Positions 40,543 to 49,524 of a stretch of 64,000 nucleotides of DNA are shown here, in pieces (the stretch's first letter is position 1; each line of letters begins with the position of its first letter). Source of the DNA: Scybalosoma faecavium (GTDB lineage: Bacteria; Bacillota; Clostridia; Christensenellales; Christensenellaceae); contig DVKG01000004.1 in assembly GCA_018716135.1 (NCBI GenBank), forward strand, positions 1 through 64,000, written 5' to 3'. Below the pieces are notes generated by a model, which made no database searches, had not been told where the DNA came from, and was given only the letters and a program-made list of their open reading frames with translations. The position numbers and the translations under genes were made by a program.

Positions 40543-41898
40543 ATGAAAATCATCATTGTAGGAGCCGGAAAAGCCGGAATAAGACTGGCTCGGACTTTAA
40601 CGGAAGAAGGTCATGACATAACTATACTTGACAACAACGCGAACAAGCTTTCGGCGGCTTGCAGCGACAACGATGTGTTGGGTATAATCGGAAACGGCAT
40701 GAGCTACTCCTCGCTGTCTATCGCGGGGCTGAGCGACGCTGATCTGCTAATCGCAGTGACAGGCTCTGACGAATACAATCTGCTGTGCTGTCTGTTTGGG
40801 AAAAAAGCGGGACACTGCTCTACGATAGCTAGAATAAGGAATCCGCTCTATCTGAACGAGACGCAGTTTATTAAGGAGCAGATCGGTCTTTCTATGGTTG
40901 TCAATCCGGAGTTTGCAGCAGCCAGAGAAATCTCCAGGCTGCTGCGGTTCCCGTCTGCGGTGGAGGTCAACTCCTTCGCCAAAGGCAGATTGGATATGAT
41001 AACTTTCAAAATTCCGCCGACCTCTCTGCTTAATGGCAGAGATCTGATATATGTCAGGACGAAGCTCATGAGCGAGGTGCTGTTCTGCAATGTAGAACGC
41101 GGAGGGAAGTATTATATACCGTCAGGGAACTTTGAGCTGCATTCCGGTGACAAAGCGACTGTTATAATAAGACCTAAGGATGCGCAGAAGTTCTTTAAGC
41201 GTGTGAATATAGACACTCACAGCGTAAAAGACGCGATGATAGTAGGCGGCGGAACGATGGGATTCTATCTCGCGCGTCAGCTGCTTGACAATAAAATTGC
41301 GGTAAAAATAATAGAGCGGGACGAGCTTAGATGCGAGGATCTTGCGGAGCGTCTGCCCGACGCTCTGATAATACACGGCAATGCATCGGATAAAAATCTG
41401 CTGCTGGAGGAAGGTCTGACGAATACCGACGCTTTCGTAGCGTTGACCGGGCTTGACGAAGAAAATGCAATATTGTCGCTGTACGCCAAAGAGGTCTCGG
41501 ATGCGAAGGTGGTTACGAAGGTCAACCGCGTGATATTTAACGATCTGATAGAGAGGCTCAATCTGGACAGCATTATATATCCGCAGAACATAACTACCGA
41601 GCATATTATGCAATATGTGCGCGCAAAACAAAATGCAATGGGCAACAACGTGGAGACGCTGTACAATCTCGTAGACGACAAAATAGAAGCTCTCGAGTTT
41701 AAAATAGGCTCTGACTCTCCGATGATAGGAGTGCCTATAAAGCAGATGAATTTGAAAGAAAATCTGATAATCTGCGGAATAAACAGAGGCAAGCGCGTTA
41801 TCCTGCCCAACGGCGACGACACGATACAGGCGGGAGATCACGTCGTGGTAGTGACGAGCCAGAAAAAGCTCACGGATTTTAACGATATATTTAAATAG
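40543..41898 (+). CDS. trkA: Trk potassium uptake regulator TrkA
   Basis: The ATG at 40543 (AGGAAAAATGAT upstream) gives 451 residues beginning with the Rossmann motif IIIVGAGKAGIRLARTL. A second RCK-N domain starts at about residue 230 (AMIVGGGTMGFYLARQLLD), and each is followed by an RCK-C domain ending in KATVIIRPK or HVVVVTSQKK. This duplicated architecture is that of the cytoplasmic NAD/ATP-sensing TrkA gating ring. trkH starts 3 nt downstream. The frame upstream of 40543 overlaps the promoter. Confidence 0.93.
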   Translation: MKIIIVGAGKAGIRLARTLTEEGHDITILDNNANKLSAACSDNDVLGIIGNGMSYSSLSIAGLSDADLLIAVTGSDEYNLLCCLFGKKAGHCSTIARIRNPLYLNETQFIKEQIGLSMVVNPEFAAAREISRLLRFPSAVEVNSFAKGRLDMITFKIPPTSLLNGRDLIYVRTKLMSEVLFCNVERGGKYYIPSGNFELHSGDKATVIIRPKDAQKFFKRVNIDTHSVKDAMIVGGGTMGFYLARQLLDNKIAVKIIERDELRCEDLAERLPDALIIHGNASDKNLLLEEGLTNTDAFVALTGLDEENAILSLYAKEVSDAKVVTKVNRVIFNDLIERLNLDSIIYPQNITTEHIMQYVRAKQNAMGNNVETLYNLVDDKIEALEFKIGSDSPMIGVPIKQMNLKENLIICGINRGKRVILPNGDDTIQAGDHVVVVTSQKKLTDFNDIFK

Positions 41899-41901
41899 CC
41901 T

Positions 41902-43380
41902 ATGAATTTTTCTGTTATTTTTTACATTGTAGCGTATGCGCTCAAGGCGGAAGGGCTGCTCATGCTCGTGCCCGCTTTCGTAGGGCTGGGATATGGAGAA
42001 CAAGAGGCGGAGGCGTTTTTTATCTGCGCGGCGGCGCTGTTCATAATAGGCTATTTGGCGACGATAAAAAGACCGAAAAATCAGGTTTTTTATTCCAAAG
42101 AGGGCTTCGTGTCTGTTGCGCTTGTTTGGGTGGCGATCAATGTGTTCGGGTGCATACCGTTTATGATAAACGGAGATATACCTCGCTTTGCGGATGCGTT
42201 TTTTGAAATGGTGTCGGGTTTTACGACAACAGGCTCGACGATACTTAAAGATGTGGAAGCTCTCTCCCGCTGCTCTCTCTTTTGGCGCAGCTTTTCGCAT
42301 TGGGTAGGAGGCATGGGAATACTGGTATTCGTGCTTTCCGTTTTGCCGATAACAGGCGGCTCGACTATGCACCTGATGCGCGCCGAGAGCCCGGGGCCGC
42401 AGGTGGGGAAAATAGTTCCTAAAATAAAAAATACAGCGATAATACTTTATGTAATATACACGGTTATGACCGTGGTAGAGATAATACTGCTGCTCATAAG
42501 CGGAATGGAGCTTTTCGACGCGCTCACGCTGTCTTTTGGCAGCGCAGGCACGGGCGGCTTTGCCGTGCGCAATTCAGGACTGGCGGATTACGCTCCGGCG
42601 TCGCAGTATATTGTCGCGATATTCATTATATTATTCGGAGTGAATTTCAACGTGTATTTTCTGATAGTGCGCAGGCATCTGCGCGCGGCGTTGAAATACG
42701 AAGAGGCGCTGTGGTACTATGCTATAATAGCGGCCGCCGTGATAGCAATAACCTTCAACACGCGGGATATGTTTGTGACATTGGAAGAGACGTTCAGGCA
42801 CTCTCTCTTTCAGGTAGGGTCAATAATCACTACTACAGGATACAGCACGACGGACTTCAATTTGTTTCCGGAGTTTTCTAAGCAAATTCTTGTGCTTCTG
42901 ATGTTCATCGGCGCGTGCGCCGGGAGCACGGGCGGAGGAATAAAAGTATCTCGTATAGTCATTATGGTAAAATCTATGTTTGGAGAAATATCCAGAATTC
43001 TCCATCCGCGCACGATGAAAAAAGTGCATATGGACGGGCATATAATAGATGAGCCTACGCTTCGGTCTGTAAATATGTTCATAATGGCGTACATAGTTTT
43101 ATTTTCATTTTCAGTGTTAATCGTATCGTGGGATAATTTCGATATGACTACGAATTTCACCGCGGTTGCGGCGACGCTGAACAACATAGGTCCCGGTCTC
43201 AACATGGTAGGTCCTATGGGGAATTTCAGTGAGTATTCCGATGTGTCTAAATATGTATTTTGCTTTGATATGCTCGCGGGCAGGCTGGAGCTATTCCCGA
43301 TACTTGTTCTTTTCAACCCTAAGACGTGGAACAGGCAGATTCATCTGCACAGGCATAATGCCAAAAAAGCGGAAATATAG
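41902..43380 (+). CDS. trkH: Trk potassium transporter membrane subunit TrkH
   Basis: The 492-residue membrane protein has four repeated pore-helix motifs: MVSGFTTTGSTILKDVE, LSFGSAGTGGFAVRNSG, SIITTTGYSTTDFNLFPEF and AAVAATLNNIGPGLNMVGP. The glycine in each forms the potassium filter. SHWVGGMGILVFVLSVLPI is the family signature. It is translationally close to trkA and forms the two-gene K+ uptake operon, followed by a terminator. Confidence 0.95.
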   Translation: MNFSVIFYIVAYALKAEGLLMLVPAFVGLGYGEQEAEAFFICAAALFIIGYLATIKRPKNQVFYSKEGFVSVALVWVAINVFGCIPFMINGDIPRFADAFFEMVSGFTTTGSTILKDVEALSRCSLFWRSFSHWVGGMGILVFVLSVLPITGGSTMHLMRAESPGPQVGKIVPKIKNTAIILYVIYTVMTVVEIILLLISGMELFDALTLSFGSAGTGGFAVRNSGLADYAPASQYIVAIFIILFGVNFNVYFLIVRRHLRAALKYEEALWYYAIIAAAVIAITFNTRDMFVTLEETFRHSLFQVGSIITTTGYSTTDFNLFPEFSKQILVLLMFIGACAGSTGGGIKVSRIVIMVKSMFGEISRILHPRTMKKVHMDGHIIDEPTLRSVNMFIMAYIVLFSFSVLIVSWDNFDMTTNFTAVAATLNNIGPGLNMVGPMGNFSEYSDVSKYVFCFDMLAGRLELFPILVLFNPKTWNRQIHLHRHNAKKAEI

Positions 43381-43400
43381 TGCGAATATTGACGATAAAA

Positions 43401-43432
43401 AACCTCTCTCGGCCGAGGGAGGTTTTGTCTTT
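43401..43432 (+). terminator. Terminator of trkAH
   Basis: CCTCTCTCGG (43403-43412) pairs with CCGAGGGAGG (43413-43422) with one wobble, flanked by A's on the left and TTTTGTCTTT on the right. Confidence 0.75.
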
Positions 43433-43502
43433 GAGCTGAGGCGGCGAGGTATTTCAAATGCCTTACGGAAAAAACGAAAATCTAAAAACGAGGGAGATAT
43501 GA

Positions 43503-44291
43503 ATGATAGGGACGATAATAGGAGACATAGCGGGATCGCGCTTTGAATTTAATAATCATAAGAGCAAGGATTTTGTACTTTTTCACGAAAAGAGCAGATT
43601 TACGGACGACAGCGTTATGACGATTGCAATAGGCAAAGCTTTGCTCGACTGCGAAGGAGACAGGAGCAAATTGGCGGCCTGCGCTGCAGCAGCGATGAAG
43701 TCCATAGGAAGACAATATAAAGACTGCGGGTACGGCGCCAGGTTCTATAAGTGGCTTTTCTCAGAGAGCGTGCAGCCGTATAACAGCTATGGAAACGGCG
43801 CGGCAATGCGCGTCAGCGCATGCGCATATGCCGCAGAAAGTATAGATGACGTCAAGCTGCTCTCGCGCGAGGTCACGGCAACGACGCACAATCACCCCGA
43901 GGCGATAAAAGGGGCGGAGGCTGTCGCCGCTGCGGGATACCTGGCTCTTTCCGGCTGCTCAAAGACGGAGCTCAGAGAATATATACATCGAAACTATTAT
44001 GCTTTGGATTTTACTATAGATGAGATACGGGAGAGCTATACATTTGACGTAAGCTGCGGGGGCACAGTGCCGCAGGCGATAGAGGCGTTTCTGGAATCGG
44101 AGAATTTTGAGGACGCGGTGCGCACGGCTGTCTCTCTGGGAGGGGACAGCGATACTTTGGCGGCGATAGCCGGCGGAATAGCCGAGGCTTTTTACGGCGT
44201 GCCGAGCGGCCTTCGGAAGGCTGCGCTGGAGAAGCTGGACGAAGGCTTGCGCAAAGTCTTGCTGGAATTTGAGATGAAATACGCTCGCTGA
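43503..44291 (+). CDS. ADP-ribosylglycohydrolase family protein (DraG-like)
   Basis: The start MIGTIIGDIAGSRFEFNN, the metal-binding FTDDSVMTIAIGKALLDC and the C-terminal SLGGDSDTLAAIAGGIAEAF are the diagnostic metal-ligand motifs of ADP-ribosyl hydrolases. The enzyme removes ADP-ribose from a protein or small molecule. The target is not apparent, since no ADP-ribosyltransferase or nitrogenase gene is near. GAGGGAGA precedes the ATG; 262 residues is normal for the family. Confidence 0.92.
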   Translation: MIGTIIGDIAGSRFEFNNHKSKDFVLFHEKSRFTDDSVMTIAIGKALLDCEGDRSKLAACAAAAMKSIGRQYKDCGYGARFYKWLFSESVQPYNSYGNGAAMRVSACAYAAESIDDVKLLSREVTATTHNHPEAIKGAEAVAAAGYLALSGCSKTELREYIHRNYYALDFTIDEIRESYTFDVSCGGTVPQAIEAFLESENFEDAVRTAVSLGGDSDTLAAIAGGIAEAFYGVPSGLRKAALEKLDEGLRKVLLEFEMKYAR

Positions 44292-44345
44292 GGGTGTATC
44301 CGGCGATATGTCTGCGGAATACAACAGAGTTTAATTTTATGCACG

Positions 44346-44374
44346 AAAAAAGGAGGCAGGTTGTCCTGCCTCCT
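44346..44374 (-). terminator. Terminator of nifJ
   Basis: AGGAGGCAGG (44351-44360) pairs perfectly with CCTGCCTCCT (44365-44374) around TTGT; the minus strand then has a run of T residues. Confidence 0.92.
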
Positions 44375-44400
44375 TAATGTTAGCCGTGGTGTTATTTATA

Positions 44401-47400
44401 TTATTCTTTGCCTGCGAGAGAAGCGTAATGATCGTAACGCTCCGTCGCTTCCTTGGCAGCCTTGTCAAAGAGCTTTTCAGCCGTCTCGGGGAAGAGCTGC
44501 TTGAGAGTTCTGTAACGAGTTTCGCCGAGGATGAAGTCGATGTAGTCCGCGCTCGGAGCCTTAGAGTCGAGGATGAAGGGGTTCTTGCCCTCTTCCTTGA
44601 GGTCCGGATTGTAGCGGTACAGCGGCCAGTAGCCTGCCTCAACGGCCTTCTTCTGCTCGTTCTGAGACTGGCTCATGTTGATACCGTGGTTGATGCAGGG
44701 AGCGTAGCAGATTATGAGGGACGGTCCCTTATAAGCCTCTGCTTCCTTCATAGCCTTGAGTACCTGGCTGTGATCTGCGCCCATTGCGCAGGATGCTACA
44801 TATACATATCCGTACTGCATAGCGATAGCGCCGAGGTCTTTCTTCTTAACGCGCTTGCCGGCTGCGGCGAACTTAGCTACAGAGCCTGTGGGCGTAGCCT
44901 TGGAAGCCTGACCGCCTGTGTTGGAGTAAACTTCCGTATCGAGTACGAGAATATTTACATCTTCGCCCTGAGCGATGACGTGGTCGAGACCGCCGTAACC
45001 GATGTCATAAGCCCAGCCGTCGCCGCCGATGATCCAGAGCGACTTCTTGATGATGAGGTCGGAATCGGCGTTGATCTTCTCGAGGAGAGCTTTCTGCTCG
45101 CCGGATGCAGCAGCGATAGCCGCGGGCAGAGCAGCCATGATCTCAGCCTTGCATTCCTTAGTTACGTCAGCATCGTCGGAGTTAGCCACCCACTTTTCAA
45201 AAGCAGCCTTCAGCTCGGCCGGAGCTGCGTCCATAGCCGCCTCGATGTTGTCCTTGAGAGCTGCGCGGCGCTGAGAGAGCGCTATGTTCATGCCGAAGCC
45301 GAACTCTGCATTGTCCTCGAACAGAGAGTTAGCCCAAGCGGGACCGTGGCCCTCTTCGTTCTGAGAGTAGGGGCATGTCGGAGCGGAACCGCCGTAGATA
45401 GATGTGCAGCCGGTAGCGTTTGCAATCATCATGCGTTCGCCGAAGAGCTGAGACGCCAGCTTGATGTAAGGAGTCTCGCCGCAGCCTGCGCATGCGCCGG
45501 AGAACTCGAACAAGGGCTGGAGGAACTGAGAGGACTTGACGTTCTTAGCGTCTGCAACATCCTTAGCGATGGGCAGCTTAACGCCGAATTCCCAGTTAGC
45601 GATATCGTCCTTGACTTCTTCGAGAGGCTTCATGACCAGAGCCTTGTTTTTAGCCGGGCAGATGTTAGCGCAGTTGCCGCAGCCTGTGCAGTCAAGCGGA
45701 GAGAGCTGCATTCTGTATTTGTACTCTGTACCCTTGAGCTTTGCGTCCTTGACAACGTAAGACTCGGGAGCGTCCTTGAGCTGCTCGTCTGTAGCGAGGA
45801 AGGGACGGATGCAAGCGTGCGGGCAGATGAAAGAACACTGGTTGCACATAATGCAGTTTTCGGGAATCCACTGCGGAACTTCAACTGCGATGCCGCGCTT
45901 CTCGAACTTTGTCGTACCTGTGGGGACGAAGCCCTTCGGGTCGAATGCGGATACGGGGAGGCTGTCGCCCTTGAGCATTGTGATAGGCTGGATAAACGCT
46001 TTGAAGTATTCGTCGTCGGAAGTCTCGATCATAGCCGCGCCTTCTGTAGCCTCAGCCCAAGATGCAGGGTATTTGATTTCTTCTATAGCGTCGATAGAAG
46101 CGTCGATAGCCTTGCAGTTCATTTCGACGATTTCTTTTCCCTTTTTGCCGTATGTTTTTTCTATCGCTTTCTTCATGTATTCGATAGCGTCGGCCTCGGG
46201 GATAACGCCTGCGAGCTTGAAGAAAGCTGCCTGGAGGCATGCGTTGATTCTGTTGCCCAGACCCTGCTCGTGAGCTATCTTAACGCCGTCGATGTTGTAG
46301 AACTTGAGCTTCTTCTTAGCGATTTCCTGTTTCATAGCGGCGGGCAGGTGGTTTTCCATGTCCTCAAGCGTCCAGGGGCTGTTGAGCAGGAATGTGCCGC
46401 CTTCTTTTATGCCTTCGAGTACGTCATAGCGCACTACATAGGACGGGTTGTGACATGCGACGAAATCTGCAACGTCGATGAGATACTCAGACTGAATAGG
46501 AGTCTTACCGAAGCGCAGGTGAGAAACTGTGATACCGCCGGACTTCTTGGAGTCGTAGTGGAAGTAACCCTGAGCGTACATGTCTGTGTGGTCGCCGATG
46601 ATCTTGATGGAGTTTTTGTTCGCGCCGACCGTACCGTCAGAACCGAGACCAAAGAACTTGCAGCGGAAGCAGCCTTCGGGAGCTGCGTCTACCTTCTCGG
46701 AAAGATCGAGAGAGTTGCCCGTTACGTCGTCGTTGATACCTACTGAGAAGTGGTTCTTCGGATTTGCAGCATCCATGTTTTTGAAAACTGCATTTACCAT
46801 TGTGGGGTTGAATTCCTTGGAACCCAGACCATAGCGGCCGCATGTCGTCTTTATCATTCTGCCCTGCTCGAAGAGAGCTGTTATTACATCTTCGTACAGA
46901 GGCTCGCCGAGGCTGCCCGCTTCCTTAGTTCTGTCGAGTACGCAGAGGTACTTGCAGCTCTCGGGGATAGCGTCTACGAATGCCTTAGCGCTGAAGGGAC
47001 GATAGAGGTGAACCTTTACGCAGCCGAGCTTCTGTCCCTGCTTAGCCAGGTGATTGATAGTCTCTTCTACTGTCTCCGCGCCGCTGCCCATGATTACGAT
47101 GACCTTCTCGGCATCGGGAGCGCCTACGTAATCGAACAGCTTGTACTTTCTGCCGAATTTCTTAGCGAATTCATCCATGACTTCCTGTACGATTTCGGGA
47201 GTCGCTGCGTAATATTTGTTAGCTGCTTCTCTGTTCTGGAAGTATATGTCGCCGTTCTGAGCAGTACCCTGCTGATGCGGATGCTCAGGGTTGAGAGCGC
47301 GCTCGCGGAACTCGCGTACAGCGTCCCAATCTACCATGGAAGCGAGGTCGTCATACTCAAGCATATCTACCTTGCTGATCTCGTGAGATGTGCGGAAACC

Positions 47401-47913
47401 GTCGAAGAAGTTTACGAAAGGAACCTTAGCCTTGAGCGTGGAGAGGTGCGCTATGGCAGCCATATCCATAACTTCCTGTACGGAGTTGCCGCAGAGCAGA
47501 GCGAAGCCTGTCTGACGAGTTGCCATTACGTCAGCCTGATCGCCGAAGATGTTGAGAGCGTGAGCTGCGATAGCTCTTGCTGTTACATGGAACACGCAGG
47601 GAGTCAGCTCGCCGGCGATTTTATACATGTTCGGGATCATGAGGAGAAGACCCTGAGACGCCGTGAACGTAGCGGTGAAAGCGCCTGCTGCGAGAGAGCC
47701 GTGGACTGCGCCTGCTGCGCCTGCCTCGGACTGCATCTCCTGAATCTTCATAACCTGACCGAAGATATTTTTTCTGCCTTGAGAAGCCCATTCGTCGCAG
47801 GCTTCTGCCATGGGTGACGAAGGAGTAATCGGGTAAATCGCACCGATGTCGCTGAAAGCATAAGCAACATGAGCGGCGGCGGTGTTACCGTCGATTGTGA
47901 GTTTTCTAGCCAT
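44401..47913 (-). CDS. nifJ: Pyruvate:ferredoxin (flavodoxin) oxidoreductase
   Basis: The single 1170-residue chain has the fused domain order of the homodimeric enzyme. The alpha-type pyrimidine-binding domain has DGNTAAAHVAYAFSDIGAIY, and the gamma domain FGLGSDGTVGANKNSIKIIG. The ferredoxin region contains two CxxCxxC clusters (NCIMCNQCSFICPHACIRP and CTGCGNCANICPAKNKAL). The TPP domain has FSGACAGCGETPYIKLA and VLDTEVYSNTGGQASKATP. It oxidises pyruvate to acetyl-CoA and reduces ferredoxin, central to strict anaerobes. AAGGAGG precedes the ATG. A consensus promoter with a hairpin-rich leader lies upstream. Confidence 0.97.
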   Translation of the reverse strand: MARKLTIDGNTAAAHVAYAFSDIGAIYPITPSSPMAEACDEWASQGRKNIFGQVMKIQEMQSEAGAAGAVHGSLAAGAFTATFTASQGLLLMIPNMYKIAGELTPCVFHVTARAIAAHALNIFGDQADVMATRQTGFALLCGNSVQEVMDMAAIAHLSTLKAKVPFVNFFDGFRTSHEISKVDMLEYDDLASMVDWDAVREFRERALNPEHPHQQGTAQNGDIYFQNREAANKYYAATPEIVQEVMDEFAKKFGRKYKLFDYVGAPDAEKVIVIMGSGAETVEETINHLAKQGQKLGCVKVHLYRPFSAKAFVDAIPESCKYLCVLDRTKEAGSLGEPLYEDVITALFEQGRMIKTTCGRYGLGSKEFNPTMVNAVFKNMDAANPKNHFSVGINDDVTGNSLDLSEKVDAAPEGCFRCKFFGLGSDGTVGANKNSIKIIGDHTDMYAQGYFHYDSKKSGGITVSHLRFGKTPIQSEYLIDVADFVACHNPSYVVRYDVLEGIKEGGTFLLNSPWTLEDMENHLPAAMKQEIAKKKLKFYNIDGVKIAHEQGLGNRINACLQAAFFKLAGVIPEADAIEYMKKAIEKTYGKKGKEIVEMNCKAIDASIDAIEEIKYPASWAEATEGAAMIETSDDEYFKAFIQPITMLKGDSLPVSAFDPKGFVPTGTTKFEKRGIAVEVPQWIPENCIMCNQCSFICPHACIRPFLATDEQLKDAPESYVVKDAKLKGTEYKYRMQLSPLDCTGCGNCANICPAKNKALVMKPLEEVKDDIANWEFGVKLPIAKDVADAKNVKSSQFLQPLFEFSGACAGCGETPYIKLASQLFGERMMIANATGCTSIYGGSAPTCPYSQNEEGHGPAWANSLFEDNAEFGFGMNIALSQRRAALKDNIEAAMDAAPAELKAAFEKWVANSDDADVTKECKAEIMAALPAAIAAASGEQKALLEKINADSDLIIKKSLWIIGGDGWAYDIGYGGLDHVIAQGEDVNILVLDTEVYSNTGGQASKATPTGSVAKFAAAGKRVKKKDLGAIAMQYGYVYVASCAMGADHSQVLKAMKEAEAYKGPSLIICYAPCINHGINMSQSQNEQKKAVEAGYWPLYRYNPDLKEEGKNPFILDSKAPSADYIDFILGETRYRTLKQLFPETAEKLFDKAAKEATERYDHYASLAGKE

Positions 47914-48061
47914 TATAGCCTCCTTAAAAATTTGTGGTCTAATGATTTATTTCTATATTTAAATGTGCGTACGAAACGCACATTATGATCTTTAGGTATA
48001 AACAAACAGAGGTACGAGCCTCTTTATCGCAATTATAACCTCAAAAAGCTCAATAGTCAAT
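47914..48061 (-). promoter_or_regulatory. Strong nifJ promoter and structured leader
   Basis: On the minus strand TTGACT (48056-48061) and TATAAT (48033-48038) are 17 nt apart, an excellent sigma-A promoter. The roughly 110-nt leader contains GAGG/CCTC around 48010-48024 and a perfect TGTGCGT/ACGCACA hairpin (47964-47982). Neither is followed by a T-run, so they look more like stability or regulatory structures than terminators. Confidence 0.75.
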
Positions 48062-48103
48062 TTAGGTTATTATTTCACAAAGTCAGAGGCGGCTCTGCGT
48101 TTT

Positions 48104-49150
48104 TTACTTGTTCTTACGTATTATCTCCGCGGCCGCATCAATAAATTCGCGCATTTCATCCTCTGTGCCGATAGTTATGCGCAAATGATTGCGCGTGCGC
48201 GGCGCGTTGAAATATCTTACGTAAATGCCCTGATTTTTCAGCTCGCGCATAAGCTCGCCCGCGTCCATAGGCGGAGCGGCGAAGAGGAAATTTGTGCTAC
48301 TGGGGAGTACGTCGAAGCCAAGCTCCTTCAGCTTCATAGCAGTTTGTTCTCTCGTGGAGACTATTCTGCTTATTGTTTCGTTTGTGTAATCCGTGTCTCT
48401 CAAGGCTGCTGCCGCTGCCTTTTGCGCTATCGAATCCAGCGGGAAGGAGTTGAAGCTGTCCTTAACCATGCGCATGGTTTCTATATTTTCTGCGCTGGAG
48501 AGCACATACGAAGCGCGAAGCCCGGCGAGAGCGTGGCTTTTGGAAAATGTGCGCACTATTACGAGATTGTCCAATTCAGCAAGCAGCGTCTCGGCTGTGC
48601 GAGGGGAGAAAGCGGCGTATGCCTCGTCGAGTATGAGGATGCCGTCCATGCTGTTTGCGATTTTACGGATAGTTTCGAGCGATTCGAGAATGCCCGTCGG
48701 AGCGTTTGGGTTGGCGATGACCGCGCCCTTTGCTCCGGCGAATGCGTCTGCATCCAGAGAAAAATCGTCTTTAAGCGGGACAATTTCAGTATCCAGACCG
48801 TATAGCTTCGCCCAGACAGGGTAGAAGCTGTACGTAACGTCGCAGAAGCGCACGCTGTCGAAAAAGGCTTGAAACGCTATAGCCAGAGCTTCATCGGAAC
48901 CATTGGCGCAGAATACGTTTTCCATCTGCAATCCGTTGACCTCGGCTGCGGCTTCTCTCAGTTCGTCGCTGTCAGCCTTGGGATACAGCCTCAGTGAGTT
49001 TGCGTCGAAATTGCGTATGACCTCCGCCGCTTTAGGAGACGGCGGGTATGCGTTTTCGTTTGCGTTTAGTTTTATTATGCGGCTGCCGTGGGGCTGCTCT
49101 CCTGCGACGTATGGCGTGAGCGACGCCGCGAGTTTGCTCTTGTAGCTCAT
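48104..49150 (-). CDS. hisC: Histidinol-phosphate aminotransferase
   Basis: The 348-residue protein has the class I/II PLP fold with KLNANENAYPPSPKAAEVIR, VFCANGSDEALAIAF, IANPNAPTG and ILDEAYAAFSP. The PLP lysine is Lys204 in TFSKSHALAGLRASY, and RNHLRITIGTEDEMREFI ends the protein. It transaminates imidazole-acetol phosphate in histidine synthesis. No other his genes are near; solitary hisC-like enzymes can also act on aromatic amino acids. A minus-strand TATAAT (49239-49244) is a possible promoter element. Confidence 0.9.
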   Translation of the reverse strand: MSYKSKLAASLTPYVAGEQPHGSRIIKLNANENAYPPSPKAAEVIRNFDANSLRLYPKADSDELREAAAEVNGLQMENVFCANGSDEALAIAFQAFFDSVRFCDVTYSFYPVWAKLYGLDTEIVPLKDDFSLDADAFAGAKGAVIANPNAPTGILESLETIRKIANSMDGILILDEAYAAFSPRTAETLLAELDNLVIVRTFSKSHALAGLRASYVLSSAENIETMRMVKDSFNSFPLDSIAQKAAAAALRDTDYTNETISRIVSTREQTAMKLKELGFDVLPSSTNFLFAAPPMDAGELMRELKNQGIYVRYFNAPRTRNHLRITIGTEDEMREFIDAAAEIIRKNK

Positions 49151-49524
49151 TTCTGTTCCTTAAAATATATATTTGCAAAACGCGGAGATAAATTTACCAT
49201 GCAAGAGTTGTGAAATATTTAACTATCAATTCTTGCGTATTATAAAATCCGCGCTAAAACATTTACTGTAGATTTTATCACAGTAGAGCGCATTTTAAAA
49301 GCCCTTTCGAGTTATTTTTTTGCTGTATTTGATTATTTTTTTATATATCATTTGAAAGACGTGAATTTCTTTGTCTTGCAATTTTGCAAAAAACAGCAAT
49401 ATCAGAGAATATAGCGGGAAGGAGGTGGAATTGAAAGGCGCGCTCTTGAATAGAAATGCTGTTAGAGGATAAATGCTTTTTTGTGTATGTAATTGTAAGT
49501 TCGGGAGATAGGGTATTATAATAT
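49151..49524. other. Spacer between hisC and the SpoVB-like gene with two tiny possible ORFs
   Basis: The hisC side contains a minus-strand TATAAT (49239-49244). On the plus strand a perfect AAGGAGGTG precedes a TTG at 49431, which opens MKGALLNRNAVRG ending at 49472. An ATG at 49473 then opens MLFCVCNCKFGR, ending at 49511, 13 nt before the flippase start. These may be a coupled leader series or chance. Confidence 0.3.

Noticed and set aside
41122..42372. 416-codon minus-strand frame opposite trkA and trkH
   Set aside because: Tyrosine/arginine/histidine-rich shadow ORF crossing two real genes.
44377..47817. Very long plus-strand open frames (789 and 355 codons) opposite nifJ
   Set aside because: They lie exactly antisense to a clear pyruvate:ferredoxin oxidoreductase and have leucine/valine/alanine/cysteine-rich translations without domains. 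They result from the codon bias of nifJ.
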